Source: Ruegeria sp. Alg231-54 (GTDB lineage: Bacteria; Pseudomonadota; Alphaproteobacteria; Rhodobacterales; Rhodobacteraceae). From it: 64,000 bases of DNA. Positions 10,787-20,270 of the stretch are shown here, one piece after another (within the stretch, counting starts at the first letter, position 1; every line of letters begins with the position of its first letter). Both the position numbers and the translations under genes were made by a program. The DNA lies in contig NZ_FREZ01000013.1 of the NCBI RefSeq assembly GCF_900143525.1, forward strand, positions 1 to 64,000, given 5' to 3'. Under the pieces are notes generated by a model. It was not told the origin of the DNA, did not search any database, and worked only from the letters and a program-made list of their open reading frames with translations.

Positions 10787-11638
10787 CTATCTTTGGCATT
10801 GCGCACAGTAGAAGGATGAGCGACCGGACTGGGTGATTCTTTTGATTGGAGCCCCACAACCGTCAGTCCTGCAGGGTTCTCCCTCACGGCCATAGACGTC
10901 AAAGCTGTGCTGAAAATATCCAAGTTCTCCATCGGCTTGGCGGAAATCGCGTAGGGAAGATCCACCTGCTTCGATGGCGTCCTGCAATACCTTCCTGATG
11001 ATCGGAACAAGTGCTGCGACTCGGGTCGCAGAAATTTGGCCGGCTTTGCGACGTGGCGACACTCCGGCTCGAAATAGCGCCTCGCACACGTAGATATTGC
11101 CCAGGCCGGCAACGATTCCCTGATCCAGCAGCGCCGATTTGATCGGAGTGTTCTTTCCCCGAAACGCATCGATCAGATGTTGTTCGTGAAAATCATTACC
11201 CAAAGGTTCAGGCCCGAGGACAGACAGCAGCTTGTGATCGTCCGCAGTTGCTGTCTGCAATAGGTCCATCGCACCAAACCGGCGCGGATCGTTGAACGTG
11301 ACACGTGCGCCATTCGCCATGTAAAAGACCACATGGTCATGTTTTTGGGTTATCGGATGTTCATGCACGAATTGCCCAAGCGGATCGCCGGATACGGTCA
11401 TCCGGCCTGACATGCCCAAATGGATCAACAAGGTTTCACCACTGCTGAGATCGGCAAGAATGTATTTTGACCGACGACGCAATTTTTGAACCGTCTGCCC
11501 GGTCAACCGCTCGGCCATCCGTTCAGGGAAAGGCCAGCGCAGATCGGGGCGATTCACATCTGCCCGGTCGATCACCACGCCTTCCATCGCTGGGCTCAGG
11601 CCGCGTCTTACTGTCTCGACCTCGGGCAATTCCGGCAT
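10787..11638 (-). CDS. mutM: Formamidopyrimidine-DNA glycosylase
   Basis: Base-excision repair enzyme that removes 8-oxoguanine and formamidopyrimidines and nicks the abasic site. It has 283 residues. The start at 11638 gives [14 protein letters not shown], in which the Pro and Glu after Met are the catalytic nucleophile and acid. RRRSKYIL holds the conserved Lys, NPR-type loop FNDPRRFG is present, and the C-terminal zinc finger has four Cys (CRTDGCG and CAQCQR). The open frame reaches 11719 but those codons are not family-like. It is divergent from ubiE, with 86 bases between the start codons. Confidence 0.95.
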   Translation of the reverse strand: MPELPEVETVRRGLSPAMEGVVIDRADVNRPDLRWPFPERMAERLTGQTVQKLRRRSKYILADLSSGETLLIHLGMSGRMTVSGDPLGQFVHEHPITQKHDHVVFYMANGARVTFNDPRRFGAMDLLQTATADDHKLLSVLGPEPLGNDFHEQHLIDAFRGKNTPIKSALLDQGIVAGLGNIYVCEALFRAGVSPRRKAGQISATRVAALVPIIRKVLQDAIEAGGSSLRDFRQADGELGYFQHSFDVYGREGEPCRTDGCGAPIKRITQSGRSSFYCAQCQR

Positions 11639-11724
11639 TACACGGCTCCTATTCCAAAGGGCCGCATTGTGCCCCGGTTCCAGAGCCCTATAACAGAGGC
11701 GAAATTCGAAAAACGGCAAGGCTA

Positions 11725-12477
11725 ATGTCCGACAACAGCGACAAGACCACTCATTTTGGGTTCGAAACCGTACGTGAGGCTGAAAAGGCCGGGCGTGTAC
11801 AGGGCGTGTTTAACTCGGTCGCCTCGAAATATGACGTGATGAACGATGTCATGTCGATGGGCATTCACCGGGTCTGGAAAGACGCGATGATGGACTGGCT
11901 TGCGCCGCGCCCAGGCCAGCGCCTGCTGGATGTCGCAGGTGGCACCGGAGATATCTCGTTCCGCTTTTTGAAACGCGCGGGCTATGGCCATGCTACCGTG
12001 CTGGACCTGACCGAACCGATGTTGGTCGAAGGCCGACAGCGCGCCGAGGCCGACCAGATGGCCGACAGCCTGAACTGGGTGGTCGGCGACGCGATGGCTC
12101 TGCCCTTCGACGACAACACATTCGACGTCTACACCATCTCGTTTGGCATCCGGAACGTGACCCGCCCGCAGGAGGCCCTGAACGAAGCATTCCGTGTGTT
12201 GAAACCCGGCGGCCGACTGATGGTGCTGGAATTCAGTCAATTGCCTAATGACGGGCTGCAAAAGCTCTACGATCTTTACAGCTTCAACGTCATCCCGCGT
12301 ATGGGGAAACTCATCGCCAATGACTACGACAGCTATCAATACTTGGTCGAATCGATCCGCAATTTCCCGGATCAGGAAACGTTTCTGGGCATGGTCCGCG
12401 CGGCCGGATTTGAAAATGCCAAGTACCGCAACCTGAGCATGGGCATCGCCGCGCTGCATTCCGGCTGGAAAATCTGA
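11725..12477 (+). CDS. ubiE: Ubiquinone/menaquinone biosynthesis C-methyltransferase UbiE
   Basis: SAM-dependent methyltransferase that C-methylates the demethoxyubiquinol ring (and demethylmenaquinol where present). It has 250 residues, starting [16 protein letters not shown]. UbiE signature sequences are [19 protein letters not shown] and [12 protein letters not shown] (SAM-binding motif I); the second signature is [16 protein letters not shown]. The frame extends upstream over mutM, but this start is the family one. Its TGA overlaps the ubiB ATG (TGATG), so the two are translationally coupled. Confidence 0.96.
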   Translation: MSDNSDKTTHFGFETVREAEKAGRVQGVFNSVASKYDVMNDVMSMGIHRVWKDAMMDWLAPRPGQRLLDVAGGTGDISFRFLKRAGYGHATVLDLTEPMLVEGRQRAEADQMADSLNWVVGDAMALPFDDNTFDVYTISFGIRNVTRPQEALNEAFRVLKPGGRLMVLEFSQLPNDGLQKLYDLYSFNVIPRMGKLIANDYDSYQYLVESIRNFPDQETFLGMVRAAGFENAKYRNLSMGIAALHSGWKI

Positions 12478-14006
12478 TGCGCGGACCACACAACATCATT
12501 CGCCTGATCCGCACAGGCGCCACTCTTGAGCGCACAGGCGCCATGAACGTTGTGCTGGACGCGTTCGAGGCTCCGCGCGCACTGCGGTTTCTGGCGCATG
12601 CTTTGGGAAAACCGTTCCAATGGCTGGGTTACAAAGGCGATCCTGACATGCCCCCCGCGACAAGGGCGCTGACGGCGCTTGGACCGGCATACATCAAGTT
12701 TGGTCAGGTATTGTCGACCCGTCCCGATGTGGTCGGGGATGAGTTGGCCGAACAATTGCGCGTGCTGCAGGACAAGCTTCCCCCGTTTTCCCGCTCCGAA
12801 GCTATGGCCGAAGTGGAAAAAGAACTGGGTCAGCCAGTTTCTGAAATCTTCAGCGAATTCAGCGAACCCATCGCTGCTGCATCCATTGCTCAGGTCCACA
12901 AGGCCAAGCTGGTCAGCACCGGCGAAGACGTAGCGGTCAAAGTTCTGCGCCCAAACATTGAACGCGCCTTCCGCAAGGATGTAGACGCATTTTATTTCGC
13001 CGCACGCATCGTGCAGCTATTCGCCCCCGGTGCGCGCCGCCTGCGCCCGATGGAGGTGATCGAACATTTCGACGGCGTCGTACGCGGCGAGCTCGACCTG
13101 CGGCTGGAAAGCGCTGCCGCGTCGGAATATGCGGCCAACACCAAGAACGACGCAGGTTTCTGGCTGCCCCCTGTCGTCTGGTCCCTGTCAGCCCGCCGCG
13201 TGATGACGCTCAGCTGGGCCGACGGAGTTCCACTGGGCGACAATGCCGCGCTGGACGCCGCCGGGCACGACCGTGGCGATCTGGCGGAACGCGTGCTGCG
13301 CTTGTTCCTGCTGCACGCACTTCGAGACGGTTTTTTCCACGCTGACATGCATCAGGGCAACCTGAAGGTCGCGGCCAATGGGGACATCATTGCCTACGAC
13401 TATGGCATCATGGGTCATATCGACGAATATACCCGCCGGGTTTATGCCGAGATCCTCTTTGGCTTTATTCGCCGCGACTACAAACGCGTGGCCGAAGTGC
13501 ATTTCGAAGCTGGCTATGTTCCTGCCGACAGGGACGTCGACGAGTTTGCCCGCGCCTTGCGCGCGGTCGGCGAGCCTATCTTTGGCATGGATGCCACTCA
13601 TATTTCGATGGGACGCCTACTGAATTACCTGTTCGAGGTGACAGAACGGTTCGGCATGGAAACCCGCACGGAACTGATCCTGCTGCAACGGACAATGGTG
13701 GTCGTCGAAGGCGTGGCGCGGTCGCTGGACTCGCGCATCAACATCTGGGAAGTCGCCCGCCCGGTTGTCGAAGATTACATCAAGCAATCCATCGGCCCCC
13801 GCGCAGCACTACGGGATTTTGGCAAAACCGCCATGGTACTGGCCCGCTTTGGCCCGCGCCTGCCCGCTTTGGTGGAAAATGCGCTGATCGCGCAGACGCA
13901 TAAGGACGACACTCAAAACAGAGGCCTATCGGCGGCCATTCTTCCGGCAGCCATCGGCGCCGCTGCTGGCGCCGCAATTGTCCTGCTCCTGACAGCCTTC
14001 ACCTAA
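12477..14006 (+). CDS. ubiB: Ubiquinone biosynthesis atypical kinase/ATPase UbiB
   Basis: ABC1/ADCK/UbiB-family protein-kinase-like ATPase needed for ubiquinone synthesis, membrane-anchored. It has 509 residues. The UbiB-specific KxGQ motif is at K74-Q77 (YIKFGQVLSTRPD). The alanine-rich nucleotide loop is AAASIAQVHKA, the catalytic loop region is FHADMHQGNLK, and the metal-binding DYG is in AYDYGIMG. The C-terminal 25 residues are a hydrophobic membrane segment (AAILPAAIGAAAGAAIVLLL). It is coupled to ubiE by a one-base overlap of stop and start. Confidence 0.95.
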   Translation: MRGPHNIIRLIRTGATLERTGAMNVVLDAFEAPRALRFLAHALGKPFQWLGYKGDPDMPPATRALTALGPAYIKFGQVLSTRPDVVGDELAEQLRVLQDKLPPFSRSEAMAEVEKELGQPVSEIFSEFSEPIAAASIAQVHKAKLVSTGEDVAVKVLRPNIERAFRKDVDAFYFAARIVQLFAPGARRLRPMEVIEHFDGVVRGELDLRLESAAASEYAANTKNDAGFWLPPVVWSLSARRVMTLSWADGVPLGDNAALDAAGHDRGDLAERVLRLFLLHALRDGFFHADMHQGNLKVAANGDIIAYDYGIMGHIDEYTRRVYAEILFGFIRRDYKRVAEVHFEAGYVPADRDVDEFARALRAVGEPIFGMDATHISMGRLLNYLFEVTERFGMETRTELILLQRTMVVVEGVARSLDSRINIWEVARPVVEDYIKQSIGPRAALRDFGKTAMVLARFGPRLPALVENALIAQTHKDDTQNRGLSAAILPAAIGAAAGAAIVLLLTAFT

Positions 14007-14067
14007 GGCAAATCCGCCAGCTTCACCTGGCCAAAAATATCCTCGGGGGAAATCCCGCAAGCGTGAT

Positions 14068-14088
14068 GGGGGGGGCAGACAGCCCCCC
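14068..14088. terminator. G/C hairpin between convergent ubiB and thiolase genes
   Basis: GGGGGGC (14070-14076) pairs with GCCCCCC (14082-14088) around a five-base loop. There is no T-run on either side, so it is only a weak candidate terminator. Confidence 0.4.
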
Positions 14089-14101
14089 TACCCGATCCGG
14101 A

Positions 14102-15277
14102 TTAGATTCGCTCGAAGGCAATGGCGATACCCTGGCCGCCACCAATGCACATCGTGACCAAGCCCTTTGATCCCCCGATGCGTTCCAGCTCATACAACGC
14201 CTTAAGGGTGATGATCGCGCCTGTAGCGCCCACCGGGTGCCCCAAAGCAATTGCCCCCCCGTTCGGATTCACCTTGGCGGCATCCAGCCCCAGTTCTTTG
14301 TTTACGGCCAAGGCTTGCGACGCGAAGGCCTCGTTGCTTTCGATCACATCAAAATCCTCAATCGACAGGCCCGTACGCGCCAACAGGTTCTGTACAGCCG
14401 GAACCGGTCCGATCCCCATAACCTCGGGACGGACACCAGCGTGACCATATCCAAGAATGCGCGCCTTGGGCTTCAGACCCGCTTTCTCAGCTGCTTCAGC
14501 CGTAGCCAGAACCATCGCGGCGGCACCGTCGTTGATGCCGGACGCGTTCCCGGCCGTCACCCGACCGTCCTTCTTGAACGCCGGGCGCAGTCCTGCCAGC
14601 GCCTCTGCCGAGGTTTGCTTGGGGTGTTCGTCGACCATGAAATCGACCATGTCGCGTTTGACTTTGACCTGAACCGGCGCGATCTGACTTTCAAAATAGC
14701 CAGCCCCAATCGCAGCAGCAGCCCGCGCCTGGCTGGTCAGCGCAAATTCGTCCATCTGCTCGCGGGTGACTTGATGCTCATCCGCCACATTTTCGGCCGT
14801 CACACCCATATGCCCGGTTCCAAAAGGACAGTTGAGTGCGCCCAACATCATGTCCAGAGATTTGACATCTCCCATCTTCGCACCCCAGCGCGCCTGCGGA
14901 ACGATGTAGGGACTGCGCGACATGCTTTCGGCACCTCCGGCCACGGCAAATTCTGCATCACCCAACATCAGAGACTGCACAGCGGACACAATCGCTTGCG
15001 CCCCCGACCCGCACAGGCGGTTCACATTCATCGCAGGTGTTTCGTTCGGAATGCCCGCTTTTTTTGCAGCGGCGCGCGACAGGTACATATCACGTGGCTC
15101 GGTGTTGATCACGTGGCCAAAAACAACGCTGCCGATCTGGGTCGGCTCGACCCCAGATCGTTCCATCGCCGCTTCCGTCACCACGGTCGCAAGATCAATC
15201 GGCGAAGTTGATGCCAGCGCCCCGCCAAAAGTACCAATCGCGGTGCGGGCACCATCAAGAATCACGATGTCTTTCAT
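14102..15277 (-). CDS. Acetyl-CoA C-acetyltransferase (thiolase)
   Basis: Thiolase of 391 residues that interconverts two acetyl-CoA and acetoacetyl-CoA or, more broadly, cleaves 3-ketoacyl-CoA. Catalytic residues are Cys89 (NVNRLCGSGAQA), His347 (ALGHPVGATGA) and Cys377 (MCIGGGQG). The start at 15277 follows a strong GGAGGAG; a longer frame to 15322 has no ribosome-binding site. Divergent from the XRE/cupin regulator at 15396, which may control it. Substrate length preference is not visible. PhaA/AtoB or BktB-type are the alternatives; no phaB or phaC is adjacent. Confidence 0.93.
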   Translation of the reverse strand: MKDIVILDGARTAIGTFGGALASTSPIDLATVVTEAAMERSGVEPTQIGSVVFGHVINTEPRDMYLSRAAAKKAGIPNETPAMNVNRLCGSGAQAIVSAVQSLMLGDAEFAVAGGAESMSRSPYIVPQARWGAKMGDVKSLDMMLGALNCPFGTGHMGVTAENVADEHQVTREQMDEFALTSQARAAAAIGAGYFESQIAPVQVKVKRDMVDFMVDEHPKQTSAEALAGLRPAFKKDGRVTAGNASGINDGAAAMVLATAEAAEKAGLKPKARILGYGHAGVRPEVMGIGPVPAVQNLLARTGLSIEDFDVIESNEAFASQALAVNKELGLDAAKVNPNGGAIALGHPVGATGAIITLKALYELERIGGSKGLVTMCIGGGQGIAIAFERI

Positions 15278-15395
15278 GTCTCTACTCCTCCGGAATTTAA
15301 CAGCACTATGCATCTGCGGCATCAGGCTGTCCCATGGAACGTACCGTCACAAGCAGAATTGACATGTGACGGACAAACGCGCATGAGATTCCGTC

Positions 15396-15959
15396 ATGAC
15401 GGAAAACCCAGATGATATCCTAACACGCCTGCCCGCACGCCTGAAAGAGGCGCGCCGCGCCAAGGGCCTGTCACTTGAAGCCGTGGCAAACCTCAGCGGC
15501 GTATCCAGATCCATGGTCAGCCAGATCGAGAGGGGCGAAAGCAGCCCGACAATCTCGACCCTTTGGAACCTGACGCGTGCGCTGCAGGTGGATTTCGCGG
15601 GTTTACTCGAAGACGCGAACAACACAGACCAGATCGAAGTTCTCCGGAAATCCGAGGTGCCCAGCATCGACAATATGGGACAGAATTGCCGTATCCGCAT
15701 TTTGTCGCCACCCGAAGAGGCCGGCGGGCACGAAGTCTATGACATTCAGTTCGACGAAGACGGCGCTCTGAACAGCCAACCTCATGCCCGCGGCGCGCGC
15801 GAGCAGTTGACCGTGCTGGAAGGCGCGGTTCGTGTGACTTCGGGATCTGCCATCAGCGACCTGAAACAGGGAGATACGGCGCGCTATTCGGCAGACATCG
15901 CTCATACAATCATCGCCAATGGGCCAGCGCGCGTTTTCCTGATCGTCAAAAACGCCTAA
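15396..15959 (+). CDS. XRE-family regulator with C-terminal cupin domain
   Basis: A 187-residue regulator. An N-terminal helix-turn-helix of the XRE/cro type lies at about residues 12-66 ([20 protein letters not shown], then [16 protein letters not shown]). A C-terminal cupin_2 barrel lies at about residues 105-185 ([14 protein letters not shown] and [14 protein letters not shown]). This fusion class usually senses a small molecule in the cupin and controls neighbouring catabolic genes. It is 109 bases upstream of kbl-tdh on the same strand and divergent from the thiolase, so either could be the target. Confidence 0.9.
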   Translation: MTENPDDILTRLPARLKEARRAKGLSLEAVANLSGVSRSMVSQIERGESSPTISTLWNLTRALQVDFAGLLEDANNTDQIEVLRKSEVPSIDNMGQNCRIRILSPPEEAGGHEVYDIQFDEDGALNSQPHARGAREQLTVLEGAVRVTSGSAISDLKQGDTARYSADIAHTIIANGPARVFLIVKNA

Positions 15960-16068
15960 TTCCAGCGAAATTCCGCCTTCACGGATTTTTTTCCGTAATT
16001 TTGCCATTCCCCTATTTGGGAAACGCATCCGTTATGTTAGATACGCGACTCAGAGCAAGGAGATCGCC

Positions 16069-17253
16069 ATGGCAGATGCATTCCTGTCCCACATCACGGA
16101 CACCCTCACGCAGATCGAAGCAGAAGGTCTTTACAAGCGCGAACGAATGATCACTTCGCCTCAGGGCGGTGAGATTACGGTGGGCGATCGGAAGGTCATC
16201 AACCTGTGCGCCAACAATTATCTGGGTCTGGCCGATCATCCTGCTTTGATTGAGGCCGCCAAAGGCGCGATGGAACCCAAGGGGTTCGGCATGGCTTCGG
16301 TCCGCTTCATCTGCGGTACGCAGGACATTCACTGTGAGTTGGAACAGAAGCTGGCCAAGTTCCTGAACAAGGACGATTCCATCCTGTTCGCCGCCTGCTT
16401 CGACGCGAATGGAGGGTTGTTTGAGCCTTTGTTAGGGCCTGAAGACGCCATCATCTCGGACAGTCTGAACCACGCCTCGATCATCGACGGTGTGCGGTTG
16501 TGCAAAGCTAAGCGCTATCGGTACATGAACAATGACATGAACGATCTTGAGGCTTGGTTGAAACAGGCGCGCGAGGATGGTGCGCGGCACATCATGATCG
16601 CGACCGATGGCGTGTTCTCAATGGATGGCTATTTGGCCAACCTGCCGAAAATCCGCGAGCTGGCGGACAAATACGATGCCATCGTCATGGTGGATGACTG
16701 CCACGCCACCGGCTTCATGGGGCCAAACGGAGCGGGCACTCCGGATCACTTCGGTGTCGACGTGGACATTCTGACGGGAACCTTGGGCAAGGCACTTGGG
16801 GGAGCTATCGGCGGTTACATCGCCGGGCCGCAGCCAGTGATCGACCTGCTGCGGCAGCGGGCGCGGCCTTACCTGTTCTCAAACTCGCTGCCACCCTCCA
16901 TCGTCGCCGCCGGATTGGAAGCAATCCGCTTGGTCGAAGAGGGCGACATGCTGCGCGCGCAACTGTTCGGCAACGCGAAGTACTGGCGTGCAGGATTGGA
17001 AAATCTGGGCTTTGACCTCCTGCCCGGCGAACACCCCATCATCCCAGTCATGTTGGGCGAGGCGCAACTGGCGCAAGATATGGCGTCGCGCCTGTTCGAC
17101 GAAGGCGTCTATGTCTCGGGCTTCTTTTTCCCAGTGGTCCCACGTGGTCAGGCACGGATCAGAACACAGATGAATGCGGCTCTAACAAGGGACGAATTGG
17201 ACCGTGCGCTGATCGCCTTTGGCAAGGTCGGAAAAGAATTGGGAGTGATCTGA
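16069..17253 (+). CDS. kbl: Glycine C-acetyltransferase (2-amino-3-ketobutyrate CoA ligase)
   Basis: PLP enzyme that cleaves 2-amino-3-ketobutyrate with CoA to glycine and acetyl-CoA, the second step of threonine degradation. It has 394 residues, normal for the family. The PLP-binding Lys is K241 in [15 protein letters not shown]. The Asp-Cys-His of [11 protein letters not shown] and the His of [11 protein letters not shown] are typical of the alpha-oxoamine synthase family. The ribosome-binding site AAGGAG precedes ATG 16069. Stop and the tdh start overlap (TGATG), so the two enzymes are co-expressed. Confidence 0.96.
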   Translation: MADAFLSHITDTLTQIEAEGLYKRERMITSPQGGEITVGDRKVINLCANNYLGLADHPALIEAAKGAMEPKGFGMASVRFICGTQDIHCELEQKLAKFLNKDDSILFAACFDANGGLFEPLLGPEDAIISDSLNHASIIDGVRLCKAKRYRYMNNDMNDLEAWLKQAREDGARHIMIATDGVFSMDGYLANLPKIRELADKYDAIVMVDDCHATGFMGPNGAGTPDHFGVDVDILTGTLGKALGGAIGGYIAGPQPVIDLLRQRARPYLFSNSLPPSIVAAGLEAIRLVEEGDMLRAQLFGNAKYWRAGLENLGFDLLPGEHPIIPVMLGEAQLAQDMASRLFDEGVYVSGFFFPVVPRGQARIRTQMNAALTRDELDRALIAFGKVGKELGVI

Positions 17254-18296
17254 TGCGCCCCAACACAATGAAGGCTTTGGAGAAATCCAAACCCGAGGAA
17301 GGTCTGTGGATGGTGCAGGCCCCGGTGCCCGAAATCGACGCGGACGAGGTTCTGATCCGCATCAACAAGACCGGCATCTGCGGAACGGATATTCATATCT
17401 GGAACTGGGATGACTGGGCTGCAGCCACGGTGCCGATCCCGATGATCACGGGCCATGAATTCGCGGGCGAGATTGTTGAGATAGGGCGCAATGTAACGGG
17501 GCTTGAGATTGGCCAGCGCTGTTCTGGCGAAGGGCATCTGATCACCACCGACAGTCGCCAAAGCCGAGCGGGCAAGTTCCATCTGGATCCTGGTACACGG
17601 GGCATCGGTGTAAACGAACAGGGGGCTTTTGCCCAATACCTGAAACTTCCTGCCTTCAACGTGGTGCCCTTGCCTGAAGACGTACCTGACGAAATCGGAG
17701 CCATTCTCGATCCTTTGGGCAACGCCGTTCATACTGCGCTCAGCTTCGACCTGCTGGGCGAAGACGTTCTGATCACGGGCGCAGGCCCTATCGGTATCAT
17801 GGCAGCCGGCGTCGCCCGGCATGCAGGCGCACGGCATGTGGTGATAACCGATATCAACCCGGATCGTCTAAAGCTGGCTGAACACGTCGTGCCTACCCTG
17901 CGGTCCGTGGATGTCAGCAAGGAAGACCTGCAAGACGTCATAACCGAGCTTGGTATGCAGCAGGGGTTTGACGTTGGCTTGGAGATGTCCGGTTCGCAAG
18001 CCGCACTGGACCAGATGGTCGAGGCACTGGTGATGGGCGGCAAAATCGCCTTGCTGGGTATTCCCCCCGGAAAATCCCCGGTGGATTGGAGCCGTATCGT
18101 CTTCAAGGCCATCACCATCAAAGGTGTTTATGGGCGTGAAATGTTCGAAACATGGTACAAGATGATCGCCATGTTGCAGAACGGTCTGGACGTCAGCCGG
18201 GTCATCACGCACCAGATGAAGGTCGACGATTTCGCCGCAGGTTTTGACGCGATGAAATCAGGTCAGTCCGGCAAAGTTGTTCTGGACTGGACTTAA
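17253..18296 (+). CDS. tdh: L-threonine 3-dehydrogenase, structural-zinc lobe altered
   Basis: NAD-dependent oxidation of threonine to 2-amino-3-ketobutyrate. It has 347 residues of the zinc alcohol dehydrogenase type. Catalytic zinc ligands are present (Cys43 in [10 protein letters not shown], His68-Glu69 in TGHEFAGE), as is the nucleotide-binding [13 protein letters not shown]. The lobe that in E. coli Tdh holds a second zinc through four Cys reads here with Thr98, Ser101, Ser104 and Asp112 at those places. The start at 17253 overlaps the kbl stop and has GGGAG upstream. An internal ATG at 17268 matches the E. coli start but lacks a ribosome-binding site. Confidence 0.94.
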   Translation: MRPNTMKALEKSKPEEGLWMVQAPVPEIDADEVLIRINKTGICGTDIHIWNWDDWAAATVPIPMITGHEFAGEIVEIGRNVTGLEIGQRCSGEGHLITTDSRQSRAGKFHLDPGTRGIGVNEQGAFAQYLKLPAFNVVPLPEDVPDEIGAILDPLGNAVHTALSFDLLGEDVLITGAGPIGIMAAGVARHAGARHVVITDINPDRLKLAEHVVPTLRSVDVSKEDLQDVITELGMQQGFDVGLEMSGSQAALDQMVEALVMGGKIALLGIPPGKSPVDWSRIVFKAITIKGVYGREMFETWYKMIAMLQNGLDVSRVITHQMKVDDFAAGFDAMKSGQSGKVVLDWT

Positions 18297-18359
18297 CGCT
18301 CTGGAATTGCGCGGGGTCAGACCCTAAACAGGGGTGAACTCGGGCGTTTGGAGGAGCAC

Positions 18360-19238
18360 ATGGGCGACAAGGACCGGTATCTGGAACGAGGAATCGAGGA
18401 CACTCTGGTCACCGATTTCGCGGAAACCCATCGCAAGAGCTATGGCGACTTCCTGCAGCTCAAGACCCTGTTGAACCTGCAAAAAACGTTTCAGGACCCT
18501 GCGCAGCCGGATGAAATGCTGTTCATCATCATCCATCAGGTCAGCGAGCTGTGGCTGAAACTGATGCATCACCAACTGGTCGAGGTGCGCCGGTTCCTGC
18601 AACAGGACGAATTCGGCCCTGCGATGAAGAACCTCGACCGGGTCAAGGCGATTCAGCGCCAGCTGATCTCGGCTTGGGAGACGTTGCTGACCATGACGCC
18701 GGCCGACTACATGACCTTCCGCGAGGCGCTTGGTAGTTCTTCGGGCTTTCAAAGTTACGGCTATCGTCAAATTGAGTTCATTTTGGGCAACAAGGATGCC
18801 TCGACCCTGAAGGTTCACGCACATGATCCCGAAGTGATGGCGATGCTAGACGCCGCACTGACGAAACCGTCCTTGTATGACGAGGTGCTGCATATGTTGT
18901 CCCGTCAGGGTTTCGATGTGCCGGATGACTTGTTGAACCGGGACTATGCGCAGCCTTATTCCGGCGACAACCGCGTGGTGAAGATTTGGGGGCAGGTGTT
19001 CCGCGATACGGACAAGTATTGGGACCTATACGCATTGGCCGAAAAGCTCATGGACGTCGAATCCCTGTTTCAGCGCTGGCGGTTTGACCATGTCACGGCT
19101 GTGGAACGTGTCATCGGCAACCAACCCGGCACAGGTGGGTCCAGCGGCGTGTCCTTTCTGCGCAAGGCCCTGGATTTACGCTTCTTCCACGACCTCTACG
19201 ATGTGCGCACCGAATTGATGTATGCGGGGCAGGATTAG
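18360..19238 (+). CDS. kynA: Tryptophan 2,3-dioxygenase
   Basis: Heme enzyme opening the indole ring of tryptophan to N-formylkynurenine. It has 292 residues. The start at 18360 is ATG behind a strong GGAGGAG; an in-frame TTG lies 12 bases earlier. Family sequences include FIIIHQVSELWLKLMHHQL, SSGFQSYGYRQIEF and the end GTGGSSGVSFLRK. The next gene starts three bases after the stop and is a likely N-formylkynurenine hydrolase, so the pair gives the first two steps of the kynurenine pathway. It lies 63 bases after tdh and could be read from the same transcript. Confidence 0.95.
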   Translation: MGDKDRYLERGIEDTLVTDFAETHRKSYGDFLQLKTLLNLQKTFQDPAQPDEMLFIIIHQVSELWLKLMHHQLVEVRRFLQQDEFGPAMKNLDRVKAIQRQLISAWETLLTMTPADYMTFREALGSSSGFQSYGYRQIEFILGNKDASTLKVHAHDPEVMAMLDAALTKPSLYDEVLHMLSRQGFDVPDDLLNRDYAQPYSGDNRVVKIWGQVFRDTDKYWDLYALAEKLMDVESLFQRWRFDHVTAVERVIGNQPGTGGSSGVSFLRKALDLRFFHDLYDVRTELMYAGQD

Positions 19239-19241
19239 GCG

Positions 19242-20069
19242 ATGCTGTATCGAGGGTTCTCACAGGACGAACTGGAGCGTGAATACTCCCCAAGTTCGAT
19301 GATCGGTGGCGATCTGACACCTTATCTAGACAGCTACACCGCACTCAGCGCGCAGCACCGGACAAGGATGGAGGTACGGGAAAACCTTGCCTATGGCGAT
19401 TCGCCAGCGCAAGTGCTGGATTTCTTTCCCGCGAAAGGAGCAGGCGCGCCGCTGTATATCTTTGTCCACGGTGGCTATTGGCAAGCACTCAGCCAGCGCG
19501 AATCAGCGATGATGGCCCCCGCACTGATCGAGGCCGAGCAATCCTTTGCCACGTTGAACTACACGCTGGCCCCGGATGCGCGGCTGGATCAGATGGTCAA
19601 CGAATGCCACGACGCCTTGCTTTGGCTGGCAGAAAACGCGTTCAATTTGGGCTTTGATCCATCGCGGATCACCCTTTCGGGACACAGTGCTGGCGCGCAT
19701 CTGGTGGCCATGGTCATGGCGACCTCCGCTGATGCGTTGGCCCGCGCGGGATTGCGCGTGCGCTATGTTATCCTGATCAGCGGCATCTATGATCTGGAAC
19801 CGATCAGCCTAACCTCGGTAAACGACCCGCTGCAGCTGACCCCGGTCGAGGTACATGATCTGTCCCCGATCCTGCACCTGCCACCCCCCGGCCCACGCTA
19901 TTACGTGACAGTGGCGGAACGGGACACGCCGGAATTCATCCGCCAAAGTCGCGATTATGCAGAAGCCCTGCGCAAAGGCGGGCATTCGGTTAGTTTCGAT
20001 TTGCTAAAGGGCATGCAGCACTTCGATATCATCATGCATCGAGGAACGTTTTTGCCGGCAAATCGGTAG
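19242..20069 (+). CDS. Alpha/beta hydrolase, probable kynurenine formamidase
   Basis: A 275-residue alpha/beta hydrolase. HGGYW at residues 76-80 forms the oxyanion hole, Ser149 in SGHSAGAHL is the nucleophile, and His in GMQHFDII is the likely catalytic His. HGGYW and the position directly after kynA point to N-formylkynurenine hydrolysis, as in animal and fungal-type arylformamidases. The usual bacterial KynB is an unrelated cyclase-family metal enzyme, so this would be an analogous replacement. An esterase of another specificity is possible. Translation is probably coupled to kynA (three-base gap). Confidence 0.8.
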   Translation: MLYRGFSQDELEREYSPSSMIGGDLTPYLDSYTALSAQHRTRMEVRENLAYGDSPAQVLDFFPAKGAGAPLYIFVHGGYWQALSQRESAMMAPALIEAEQSFATLNYTLAPDARLDQMVNECHDALLWLAENAFNLGFDPSRITLSGHSAGAHLVAMVMATSADALARAGLRVRYVILISGIYDLEPISLTSVNDPLQLTPVEVHDLSPILHLPPPGPRYYVTVAERDTPEFIRQSRDYAEALRKGGHSVSFDLLKGMQHFDIIMHRGTFLPANR

Positions 20070-20270
20070 TCAAAGGCATTGAAAATCAACTGATTTGATA
20101 TTTTCCCCGGAAATTAACACAACCATTACAAACCTTACCTTTGTAGCCAAGCTTCGAACGCCCGGTTCGAGCCCAAAGGAGACATTGTCAGAACCGAAGT
20201 ACAAACCGTATTGCTTGAAAGGCAACTTTTTGGTCATGCTTGACCGACAGAAACTCAGAGCAAAGCAGAG

